From Oasisia sp. SBJ-2009 (lineage: Eukaryota; Annelida; Polychaeta; Sabellida; Siboglinidae), in assembly GCA_964017155.1 (NCBI GenBank), contig OZ024858.1, forward strand, positions 24,156,823-24,220,822: a DNA stretch of 64,000 nucleotides, given 5' to 3'. A program made the translations under genes and the position numbers. The notes under the pieces are model-generated. The model had not been told where the DNA came from. It ran no database searches and saw only the letters and a list, made by a program, of their open reading frames with translations. Shown in pieces: positions 11,943-24,300 of the stretch. The first letter of the stretch is position 1; the number at the start of each line of letters is the position of its first letter.

Positions 11943-12023
11943 AGATACCATTCAAATACCGTTGACCATTATACTACCTAGTACCATTCAATGGTGTTTG
12001 AATGGTATTTTTTTGTAAGGGGC

Positions 12024-12835
12024 AGTCTATCATAGCTCTGACTCACCTGGAGTCTTTCATTGTCTGAGCAACTGTAGCAACATTTGTAAAGACATTTGTC
12101 ATTGCATCAGTTGACTAGCCAATCCACCACAAAATATTAATTGCTACGCTAGGATTGATTGTTAGTTCACTGTCGCACCATCACTATGCTGTCCACAGTA
12201 AACTATCTTCATCGTTTCACAACATGCCAAACATGTTCGTCCATAGTAGATACACAATTGTAGTTTTGCTGTGCCGGTTTGAGATACACATCGTAGCGTC
12301 TGAGTGAGGTAAGAAGGTTCGATAAGTTTATTGGTTTATTACAAATATCATACATCGATTTCTATTTGGCACGCATTATTTTGATCGACTAGCCTGCGTT
12401 GATCACTATGATATAAATAGTTAGTGATAACAATTTGAAGAATACGACAGAACTAGTACTTTCAATGATAACTCCTACCTACTTCAAACATGGCGTATAC
12501 AGCCGCGACGCATACGCCGATTAAAAAATACCATTTTCTCCACAGATACGATTTGGCTGATCTGTATTTTGATATTTCATGAATATATCATTTTGCAAAA
12601 ATGCAGTGATATTTATTGATATATATGCGTCAAAATTTGATTCAGAATTATGTTTTGCATGTTTGTATCATCTACGTTCCTGCTTTGTAGACTTAATATT
12701 GTCTGTAAACTACATAATGATTTAATAGAGAATGAACATGACGCGCTCTCGATCATTGTAAGGCCAACCATACACGCACTTGCACAACTCAGTTCAGAAA
12801 AATTGCTAATCTCCCCCATGAACCTAATGTCAGTT
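12024..12835. other. Intergenic, nothing recognised
   Basis: No coding signal, RNA gene or clear repeat was seen. Confidence 0.5.
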
Positions 12836-12837
12836 GT

Positions 12838-13160
12838 CTTCATTACATTGATCGTGACCTTTGACCTTTTGTTGACCTCAAATTACAAAACGTATCCCAA
12901 AAATGGATTGCTCATAAAAATGTAACCTAAAAAAGTGGTATCACAGACGATTCTATGTCTACTGGTTCGAAATATGTTTTTTCTATTGGCGCCGGCGGCC
13001 ATCTTGGAGGCCATCTTGGATATCTCGAATTGCTCAAGGTTATCCGCTTGATATCCGGTTGATATTCATTATAGAGGTCCTAAGGATGTAGAATCCAGCG
13101 AGAAAAAAACTATATCAGTCGGTGCAGGGTTAAGCCCAAAAATCAGCTTTGGCGACCTGA
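12838..13160 (-). repeat. Dispersed repeat, copy 2 (inverted relative to 5,445-5,725)
   Basis: Reverse-complement match to 5,445-5,725. Shared landmarks include the TGACCTTTGACC end, a GGCGGCCATCTTGGAGGC-like core and the GGTCGCCA-type edge. The two copies flank the nested LINE region from opposite sides. Confidence 0.85.
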
Positions 13161-13301
13161 CTATAATACAAATTCTGTTTAGTGTTGGTGCACATGTTGA
13201 TTATAATCATTATTGGGAATATGTAGGGCACCCATTTAGGCTTTGAAAACCCTGCTGCTTGGCTGTGGCAAAGTAACAGCCTAGGTGTAATGTGTCATAA
13301 T

Positions 13302-13303
<2 letters not shown>

Positions 13304-13368
<65 letters not shown>

Positions 13369-13384
13369 GCCCGTGTGTGTATGT
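13304..13384. repeat. (TG)n microsatellite
   Basis: TG run of about 60 bp followed by an interrupted GTGC/GTAT stretch. Confidence 0.95.
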
Positions 13385-13993
13385 GTACATGTACACACAT
13401 ACAAACATACATACACATATTGAGACATAGATTTTGCAGCAAACAAAACAGTATAATAGAATATTACTCACTGTAGAGCTGATAGAACTTACAGAATAAA
13501 ACATATAACAACATTTTGCAATTGTGGAATGTCATTTCAAACAGAAACTCTGGAACCGACACTACCAAATTATTTCCTGCGAATATTTGCCCAGATAGAG
13601 CTCTTGGATCAAAAAGTACAATGGAAGAGTGTTGTTTGTAGCACGCAGGTTCAGATAGAGCTTTTGGTTCAAAATGTATGGTCTACTATACAAATTTCAG
13701 AATGGCAAGAACAGAAAATGCTGCACAAGAATACAGAAGCTACGATTCATCCACTGAACACCAGGGAACCATGGGTAGAAAAAGTCATATTGAACGAGTT
13801 GAAACATTTCATCATTGTAGCGGATTGTGCGTTACAGTGATCTCTGTTTCTACTATTTTTCTATTACTACTGCGTGGTAAAAACATAATAAATCCACAAT
13901 ACAAAAAAAACCTTGTTGACATTTTAATATTTGTGCAAATCCTACGAAACGAGACAATGATCGCAAACTAGGTGTAGAATGTCTAAAAATGAG
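13385..13993. other. Downstream flank and possible distal 3' UTR of BRAT1
   Basis: No coding exon was seen. On the minus strand an ATTAAA variant polyadenylation hexamer lies at about 13,923-13,928, some 400 bp past the BRAT1 stop. If it is used, the 3' UTR contains the extra copies of the 80-bp repeat. Small internal repeats (CAGATAGAGCTYTTGGWTCA) occur at about 13,590 and 13,650. Confidence 0.35.
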
Positions 13994-14393
13994 CACTAAT
14001 GACGTCTAGTAGCAATCACTGACGTTCTCCTCCCCACTCTCCTCTCCCTCCGTGTCTGTCACGTGACATTACACACTAATGACGTCTAGTAGCAATCAAT
14101 GACGTTCTCCTCCCCACTCTCCTCTCCCTCCGTGTCTGTCACGTGACATTACACACCAATGACGTCTAGTAGCAATCAATGACGTTCTCCTCTCCACTCT
14201 CCTCTCCCTCTGTGTCTGTCACGTGACATTACACACTAATGACGTCTAGTAGCAATCAATGACGTTCTCCTCTCCACTCTCCTCTCCCTCTGTGTCTGTC
14301 ACGTGACATTACACACTAATGACGTCTAGTAGCAATCAATGACGTTCTCCTCCCCACTCTCCTCTCCCTCCGTGTCTGTCATGTGTTCGATGC
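13994..14393 (-). repeat. 80-bp tandem repeat (5 copies) spanning the BRAT1 C-terminal codons and stop
   Basis: Units start at 13,994, 14,074, 14,154, 14,234 and 14,314, exactly 80 bp apart. The gene-proximal unit contains the last 17 codons of BRAT1 and its stop. Each of the other four units reads the same acidic tail with GEESGEENV, DCY and a TAG stop. Only the farthest unit changes the residue before DCY (Ile to Ser). Copies differ by a few substitutions with no length changes. Confidence 0.96.
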
Positions 14394-17300
14394 GGTCCAG
14401 TGATGTCAACAAGTCGTCCACCAGGGACTCCGGGTTGTCAGCGTATCCGTCTACGCTCTGGTCGGCACGGTCACATACGCGGTCAAGATCCACCGACCTC
14501 AGCCAACGGATGAACTCAGCGACATCGCGGCCGGCGACTTTCTTTGTTGTTTCACTGACCCCGTGTTCATTCACACTGTCCTGTCCACATATATCGACGG
14601 TGTCACACATTGTTTCAGACACAGCCTCCTGACAAACTGCATCTGCGTCTTCAATCGTATCAGTCTTACTGTATTTAGCGTCCTCCGGAATCGGTTCGAT
14701 GTCGTTCAAAGCACAGCTTGTTTTCAGAGTTTTTAACATAACACACGCCTTCTTCTGTACGGCTTTATCGTAGTCATCGAACGCTTCCAACAAGACAGTC
14801 AGTCCACCACAATCGCACAACGGCTGCAGGACATTGATGACGTCATCGTGTCCTCTCTTCATGCCGTCACGCTTGACCGGTTGCGGGCCCAATGCCCCCT
14901 GAACTTGCTCCCAGAAGGCGAGAACGCGAAGCTTCACTTCCCAGTCGAAGTCGTAGATCGCATTCTGCATTACCTTCTCAATGTCATGTGACCTTGTAGA
15001 GTCGACAAGGTCATGTGTCCATAGTTTTACCAATAGGTCAATGGCGGCTCTTCGCGCAAACGCCTCAGTGTCATTCTGTATGATATCCGTCACTTTCTCC
15101 ATGACGTCATTCTGAATACAAAACAACATATTTCAGGTTGGGTAAGGTACAAATCATATCCAAACAAATGCAAAATACATTCTAAAGCTGTGTGTTACAA
15201 AGCTTCAAGCTTCATCAATCAAACTTCCACACACCAGTGTCAGTTCAGCTGATTAATTTAGATATTCTAGTTATTTTCTTACATATATTTTAGCCAATTC
15301 CTTTACCATTTAAAAGCTTTATTATTACTGTATTAAACACAAAAGTATTTCTTGTATAATTTCTTACAAAAAAATTCCAATAAGCAAATCAATTGTCTAG
15401 TACATATGTGAGATATTAAACACATACAACAGAACATGGTCACGTTTAATGTTGGAGGAATCGGCCAAACTGTCTGAAGTATTCACAAAATGAATGCGTC
15501 AGATGCGTCACAACAGAGTGACCCCAGAACGCGGGGAGCCCAGCATTTTCGACATGCAAGGGCAGACCACCTAGCCCTTTACCATTCCTTTTTCCCTGTG
15601 ACTCTTAGACTGTGGAATAGGCTCCCCACAAGCCTATCGGCCACCACATGCCACAAGGCTTTCAGGGCTGGCCTTCGTGCCTCAACGATAATTTCTTCAT
15701 GAAACTATGTACATCATAATAATAGTTTTTTTTAACTCACTAGAGGTCCATAAAATAACTTTATACTGTTTTAACTGTTTGTTTTAATAGAGCATACGCC
15801 CCCCAAGCACACAACCTTCATTGGACTTTTAACACCCTGCAAGGGCCCAGTCCAGTATATGGAAGAAGAAAATAAAGGAAAACCATAAACTAACAACAGT
15901 GTCCATACACACCTGGACATTTGAAACTCTGGACATTTGACTTTTCAAGGCTACTTGAAAAAGAAATTCAAGACTATTTTAATGACATATATACTTTTAA
16001 TCGCAGTAAATTAAGTTAACATTAACATTTTTACTCGACTAAAAAAACAATTGCGCCGACCACAATGAAATGCCTATTGCCCAATGTGCACTAGTTATTT
16101 TTGTGCATAGGTTTTTCCTTTTCTTGCTGTTATTCATCACAACAACTGAGTCAAAATAATATTTTATTGACAACAATTAAATTCAAGACTTTTCAAGACT
16201 ATTTTGTAAAATTAAAGGTTTTAAAGGCCTTGAATTTGATCCAATCAAATTCAAGGCTTTTCAAGACTTTCAAGGCCCTGTACGGACCCTGTAACAAGAC
16301 AGAACGACCCACACCTGACCAATGGTGACAGAGATGTGTGCCCAGACACGTGACACCTCGGACAGATGACCGAGTGACGTCAGTGCTGCCGCCCGGACGT
16401 AGCTCTCCCCGTCCATGACACACTGCCACACTCCCTCCACAACCCCTCTGTCAATCACCCACTCCAGGATGACGTCACTCCCTGGAATCCAGGACAGAGA
16501 AAACGTACATTACGCAATAAAAATGTAAGCAGCATTAAAAAATATATTGCAATGGCAAGACGTGATTCGTCAAAAACATCCATATTTCGCTGAATCAACG
16601 CAAGATAATTTAATTGATTGGCATCTAAATACACCATGTGCTAGTGATTATAAAATATTTTCAAATGTATCCATTCAGCTTGAAATAACACATCCATGTT
16701 GCAAAGGTGTTACTCTAATGCACATTTTGGCCAGTTTTAACCACTCATATAATTAAATAATCTGGTTATTAAAAAGGTAAATCAGTTTTGTCCAAAACTG
16801 GACAACCTTTACATACAATCCTATCTATAGTCGTTGTCAGTTCAAAACATTATTACAGATAGGGCTGTAACGGCATATCATTGAAACATTTGTAGTAAGC
16901 GTGCAGCGGGTAGTGAAACATGCTAACAAATCTACATGTGCTTGACGTCAGACCAGAAACAGGATCTGTATTTTGCATTGCCTTAACAGCTCACCGCTCA
17001 TTTGGCTGACGAGGGATCCAACAAATTCCAGTGCACTGTCTCTGGTCTCCCACTTCATGTCACAGAGGCTTCGCTGCAGCGTGACCTGTAGCTGGTCTAA
17101 GACACCTCCAGCTGTCTCCTCCCTGCCCTCCACAGCCGGGGCGAGTTGGCTTAGGTGGGAGAGACGATGCAACACCAGGCAGAGGCAGTGAAACGTCTTG
17201 CCACAGATCTGTTGGGCAACACACAGCTGGCTTATTGTATAGTCTGTTTTTTGTTTTGTTTTTGTATGGTATGGTATGCCCTAGATTACTTTATGAATAT

Positions 17301-18265
17301 TGAATGTATTGTTCATGGCTCCAAGAATGGTTTATTGTGGTATAATTTAACTTACTTTGGAGCTTAATTGTCGAAGATGAGTACGACGTTTCGACCCGTC
17401 ATCTACAACAAATCTGAGGCAACACACCAGTACGTGAACAAGGTCCATAGATGACGGATCAAAATGTTGTACTCATCTTCGACAATTAAGCTCCAAAGTA
17501 AGTTAAATTATACTACTTTATGAATGTCTTGTTTAACGTCAAATACACTCATACAGATAGTGTTTCTCTCAATATGTTCAAACAAGTCTTCGTAAGTGAT
17601 TGGAACACAACCTGGTTATGTACACTGTAAATGCTAGCGCGGATGTAGTATGAATGTATAAAACAAACGTGTATCTTCTATACATGGTCTGATTAAGATA
17701 AACCTTTTTGAATGTACTTTTGACGTGTTACTGACAATCTCAAATGCATAATTCAATTCAATATGATTTATTCAAACATCATTCAACAAACATTACAATT
17801 CAAGAACATGTCAACATGCTGTACACATAATGTTGTTTGAAGGCAATACACAAGAAATAAAAAACTTGTAGTAGTAGTGTGTATTCCCAAACACAACTTT
17901 TGTGGTCACAACCATAATAGACGGGATCATTAGATATGTAAATATTCCATACATCCTAAATGCTTACACGAATAAGAAAGAAAAATAACAACATAAACAG
18001 AATTAGTGATACAATCCCTAGTTCATTAGTCACATTAATATGATCATTGTAAAATAAATGGATGCATACAAGGAATTACACATTGATTTCAGACATATTA
18101 TTAGTCATCAGAATCAGTTGCAATGAAAGATGCAATTATATATATATATATATTTAAATATGTACCTGTATGTATATATATATATATATATAATATATAT
18201 ACATATATTTACACATGTACTTGTAGGGGTACATCTTAACTGCAGTGTTATACCTACTAAATAGC

Positions 18266-18301
<36 letters not shown>

Positions 18302-21300
18302 CATACAGGGTGTATATACATCTTGTATATATATAATTGCTTGATTTTACACTTAAGAACAATAATGACAACTTCCTTTCAAAATATTCAGCTATGTAGT
18401 AGGAATAAAACTGCTGTTAAGATGTACCCCTACAGGTACATGTGTAAAGAATAGCTATATATGATTTCTGGCTGAACTCACCGCTGCGCTTGTGAGAGAC
18501 GAATTAAGAAACGTGACACAGCACTGAAACATCTGCAGCGTGACCTCCACTGTCGCCTCGAACTTGTCATCTGAAACAAAACAGATTTAAACATAAAATA
18601 ATATCGCATTTACTCATGAATTAAGACAAAGTACTGAAATGAAAAAGGGTATATACATCAAAGGTGGAACTGAATTGTGTACCATTTACAATGTCATCAG
18701 AAACAGAACATACTGCTTTGAGTTTAGTTGTACATTCAAGGTAATAAGTAGGTAGACAAAATAAGTTCATCAACCAAACACTGTAGACATTTTCCTGGAT
18801 TGTTCATACCACAAAGTCATGTAACACCTCACAGTAAAAAGTGACAGTATTTCGTAATCATATAAAACAATTATGACCAGTGAAACCTTGTTTTTCCAGA
18901 TATTTTGTTCCCACTGTAGTTTCTAGAATTAAAGATTTTCATGATAAACAAATCATGCATGTGAAAACGCATACTGATGTTGTAAAACTCGGGCTCCCAT
19001 AAAATGATGTCTTGATGAAGAGCACACTGGAGTAGTGGGCGAAGAATAACAAGATTAAACTGTACTCGTGATATCACTTGAAACACTACCGTTTTCTTGG
19101 AATCATCTAAAAGTGAACGTTAAAATAATAAATTATAACAGATGGATCCTAAAAAGATGTATACGCATTTGTCGTTCTTCAAGAGTTTCATGAATTAATA
19201 TAATATCATAGCAATTTCATGAATTTCATAATTGGGAGCTATTTCGTTTCTGTTTTCTCGGAATCAACCAAAATTGAACGTTCAAATAATAAATGATAAT
19301 AGATGGATCCTACAAACATGTATACACAAGTCATTCTTCAAGAGTTTCATGAATTAATTTTATATCACAGCAATTTCATGAATTTCATAATTGGGAGCTA
19401 TTTCGTTTCTGTTTTCTCGGAATCAAACAAAATTGAACATTAAAAATTAATAATAAATGATAATAGATGGATCCTACAAACATGTATACACATGTCATTC
19501 TTCAAGAGTTTCATGAATTGATTTAATATCACAGCAATTTCATAATTGGGAGCTCATTCGTTTATGTTTGCAGCATCCCAAATTTCTCTACGTTGAGATG
19601 TCTTACATTGCTCTATTTGACAGTAATATTGTTAGAGACCTTGAAGTATTCTGCACATCACATCCAGAGTCAACTGCTGAGTCTTACTGCAGCCCATCAC
19701 ATTGGTAACTAATGGTGATGACCCTGGGTCAGCCTCTTTCTGAGTGTAAGTGAGCAGTGCAGCCAGCAAGGGTAGACAATCCTGCTGGAGTTTCTACAAC
19801 AGATACATCACTTACAGATCTATCCTTGTTGAAATACAGATTTAATCATTCAATTGTCGCTTTAAAAAATGTATAAAAAAGTATGGAATCCAGAATACGT
19901 TCAAAAGCTTCCCGTGTTCAGCAAACTGTTTCAATGGCTCGACATATATAATGATCGGCAACAGGTCTCATGATGGACAAATCAATTACTCTGTTCATGA
20001 ATAACAACGACAAGAATATGCAAATAACGTCATCACAAATACTGTGTAATGTGATATGTACAATGACAAAATCGTGTGCAGTATTACTGCTGCTACTTCT
20101 TTATTTACCATAATTATCATAACAAAACTTAAATTAAAGTTTAAAATTAGAAATGAGTCAAATGACAGGCTACTTACGAGATCTCTTAAAGCCGTCAGAC
20201 TCTCCCTCAACAGCTGTGTGTGTGCACGTCTGTCCACCAGGGCGTGCTTCATATGCCCCCACAATGCATCAGTCAGGTGCTGTTGGTTCTCGCCAACCGT
20301 TACTTTGAGTGGAGACTGAAGCAGTTCAGTCAGCGCCAGGTCTGACGTGAAGGACTTGGACGAACTGAAAAATATTAATTATAAATAACAATAACATGTC
20401 ATCTAACATAATTATTATATCTGACTATTCAAAGGAAGGGAAGTTACAAAATATTTCCAAAATGCATACAATTTTGGACTGGCAAAAATGTTCCTGTACA
20501 AGACCTACCAAAGGCCATTAAAATTACTGTTATTTCGCTAACCTCAAATGAAAGGTTTGTGTTTTATTACAACTGACAGCTTCTAGAAAGTTTAAAAAAT
20601 ATTCACAAAATGCACATTGTGCTTCATATCACTGACATTCTACACAACATTTGAAGTGATCAGGATAAAATTGTTGCCAGGCATACTTTTTGTGGACACA
20701 TGGATGTCAACTCATATACATACAATTACAAGCCGGTTGATATGTGTTTTATGACCTGAAATAAACTACAAACAAACACACATGTGACACACATCTACAT
20801 CCATTTCCATGGCACAACTGACAATATCTACAACTTTGATGACTTTTGTTCTCCTTATTTTTTACCCGTCCACCACCCATCCAGTGATAGTTCTACCTGT
20901 CCACAATGGCGTTTACCCATCCATCAGATGGGTGGACGGGTCTGCATAAAGCTATGGAAGTGATTATCAACAGTGAACTGACCAGACATGGGATCAAATT
21001 CACTGAAATATATTTAAATACAAATACTCTTGAGGGATTCAAATACAAATATTTTTAAATACAAATGTATTTAAATACAAATACATTGGAAAGTAGTTCA
21101 AATACTTTTTCAAATACTTTTCATTTTCAGGATGTATTACTATGGCATAATTAGTGTTTTGCTCATATGATGACAGGCAGACCAGTGCTAGGGAGTATTG
21201 TTATTGCTAACTACATCACAGTGACAATTGACTCAACAACCTCTATCCACAGAGGTAGACCAAAATAAAAATTATGTTGCTTGTTATGTTAACCCAGAAG

Positions 21301-24300
21301 CTTTGAAAAAAGTATTTAAATACTTTTAAATACAAATGTATTTGACCCCATGTCTGGAACTGACCTTTGTAGGAGTCTGCGGGTAAGCTGCAGAGCTGCC
21401 AGGAAGTGACCTGCCTCAGCCAGGGACAGCGCCATTTTCTTTAGGCGTAAACGATGTACTTCAGAAACGGCACTAGAAACAGAGGTCCATTTTAGACGTC
21501 AATTCACGACTAGTGTTTGTAACATGTGAGTCGTGCCAAACACCCCAATTGTGAAATTACTCCCGTCTGTGAGATCCTCGCGAGGAGGTGGCAGTACTCT
21601 TGCATCGTCTCCATGTCGTTATCGCGCTTACATTTTCCCAGTCTTTAAATACAATCCGATTGATGTTTCTGCGCATGTGCAATAAATGTAAAATCATCAA
21701 TGTCCAGCAAAACAACAAAGGATTTTCAGTACAAATGCTACGGGCTGTTTGTTAACTCTCCTGTGATGATTACTGTGAAGAGTTTCTTAAAATGTTGTTC
21801 ATTGCAAATAAAATATTACATTTTTTATAAATCACTGTCACGGATTATGGCCCACTACGGTCACATGATTTACGCTTGCTATCAAAATATGCCTCAAAAC
21901 TAGTTTGCTTTGTGTTAATTTGCGACAAATAACTTTGCTGAGAGGTTATATACATCCTAACGAACAACCCGTAGTATTTATACCATAAATGCTTTGTATT
22001 TTCGCTGCACATTGATGATTTTACATATATCACGCATGCGCAGAAATGTAACTCGGACGTTTTAACGCTGGAAATATTTAAGTGCTACAACGTATTCTTC
22101 ACACCCGCTAAAGTCCTCCCCTGGTGCAGCCCATCTTGGTACCTATGCTGTATTCCTCACGTGATCAACCTGTTAGACTTACTGGCTGTTATCGATCAGG
22201 TGAATGAGGCAAGCGTGATAGCAAGAAAGTGCGAGACCACATATGCACAGCTAAAGTGCTGCATATTGCAGTGTGGCAGATGGGAGTCATTTCACAATGA
22301 AAGGGATTTGGCATGACACTGGTACAAAGATTCAAATGAGACAATTATGCATTACTGGGACAGAGCACTGTAAAATATAAGTCTTGCATCACAATGTAAT
22401 ATTTTAAATTTTGAACATTTTGTCTATACATACATATCTATTAAGTAAAGATACCAGTTGATATGTAAGTTATTATTTAATCCAATTAAAGATACAAGAT
22501 ACTACTGTAACCAGGTAGATAGGTTTATGCAAACACTCTGATATGAGACATCTGAAAAAGTGAATAAATGAAATATCAAAAACAATTGCCACAAAATCAA
22601 GGGTAACTCACTCAGCAGTGAAGAGTACTGAGATCAGGTCGAGTGTTGCTTCGTACGACTTGGCACAGTCTGTTCTGAGAAGTAGAACTTTACAGAGACA
22701 TCCAATGAGATCACGTTCACAAAGTAACATCTCGGCCATTTGTCTGTCCTTGCAGACACCCTGTAGCACTGCCAGTGACTGCTGTAACGGCAATGTTGTT
22801 TGTGTGACATTACTGTCACCCTGTGACAGAGATGTGTCATTGTGCAGTGGCTGCATTACAAAGTCCAACAGTTCCTGCCGTTGTATTGTGTCGTGTTCTT
22901 GGTCCATGTCTGTAGGTTCGTCTTTTGTCGGGTCAACGATACACAGAGACATCAGCTTGACAGCGGCATTCCCGACAAAAATGCTACTGTCAACAATACA
23001 TCTCTTCACTTGTGTCATACAAACTACAACAAATCAATGTGGTCAATATCAACAAAAGCTGCCTTTGAACTGAAGTTAGTCCATTACAAAACATTGGGAA
23101 ACAGGATAATTGATTTTCATATATTTGTGACTGAACATTGAACAGTACTATAAATGATATGTGCATTCACCTGCCAGTCAGCTTGGTAAGTGTGCATGTT
23201 TTATTTATTGGGATTTATGTGCTAACAAGGCACGTTTTATGACTTAGAGTACCACCCCAGCGCCCAGTTTCATGGTGCGTACTTATGACGTCGTAGCGGG
23301 CGATAACCCGCTGTAAGCCTAAAATATCGTAAAGTTACACTAGTTGCATTTCACGAGACTGCTCCATAGTTGCACTTGGCTGCACCATGTATTTAGTAGT
23401 TTACACTCGTTGAAATATTTACGGTATGCTCCCGAAATTGAAATATGTACGGTATGCTCCCGACACACCCACTCTCAACAAAACGATTTTTAATGTTTAC
23501 ACTTGATATCCTTTACATTCATCATAGCTTCCCATTTGCTATGCGAACGGCAAAGGCGGCAGCTAGTAAGAAAAAGGTTGTTCATACACAGCACAAATAC
23601 AGGGATTCCCCATCGCGACCTAATTAGGTCAATGCTATGGCGATTTAGTGGCGCGAATGCTAAATTGGTCTCATGCAGCCGGCCATAAGCAGCATTGACT
23701 ATTCGCTGGTAGCTGCGACCAGTAGACCGCGTAATTGCGCGTAAAGTTACACGGCTTCATGAAACTGGGCCCAGGTATGTACTATAAATTATGTAATGTT
23801 AATTACGGAAAAAAACAATAACAAAATACTCAAACTGTAACTGCTGGATTACAGCAGTTATCACATATAAATCTATAAATCATGACTCAAGGGCCTGTGT
23901 GTACCTTTTTGTGAAAACCAGCATCTGCCAGTCTGCGTTTGCCAAACACTGTGAAGCATCTGTAGCAATGCACATCTGACTGATGGATGATCCCAGTGAT
24001 CAGGCATCAAGGCGTTCTGCAGAAGTGCACTGATCGTGTGGTTGGTCTCCAGCTCTGTGAAGTAAACATCGACCACACAACAACACAACTTCAGGGCAAA
24101 GGTCAACAACTCGACATTGCTGTCACTTTTCGTAGAGCAGATCTTCAGGAAATCAACTGCAGAGATGTCTTGTAGGAACGTCCATGTGGAATCTGTAAAA
24201 AAGGGAGACATCATGACTTCGAACAAATAATAACAGTTGCTTCGGAATTGTAAGCTAGGCTTAGCCAATTTACTGTTTGATTATTTGGATGACCCCATTG

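Larger units (their letters stand above)
7939..12023. mobile_element. TIR element (about 240 bp) split by a LINE insertion
   Basis: The left end GCCCCTTACAAAAAAATGCC (7,939-7,958) and the right end (12,004-12,023) are inverted copies with one mismatch. Without the LINE at 8,111-11,942 and one copy of its target duplication, the host element is about 230-240 bp, mostly iterations of ATACCATTGAATGGTAT-like sequence. It is a non-autonomous MITE-type element. Its own target duplication is not clear. Confidence 0.75.

Noticed and set aside
22618..23073. Plus-strand frame of 151 codons
   Set aside because: It is antisense to BRAT1 exon 3 (23,023-22,612), whose translation continues across conserved splice junctions in phase.
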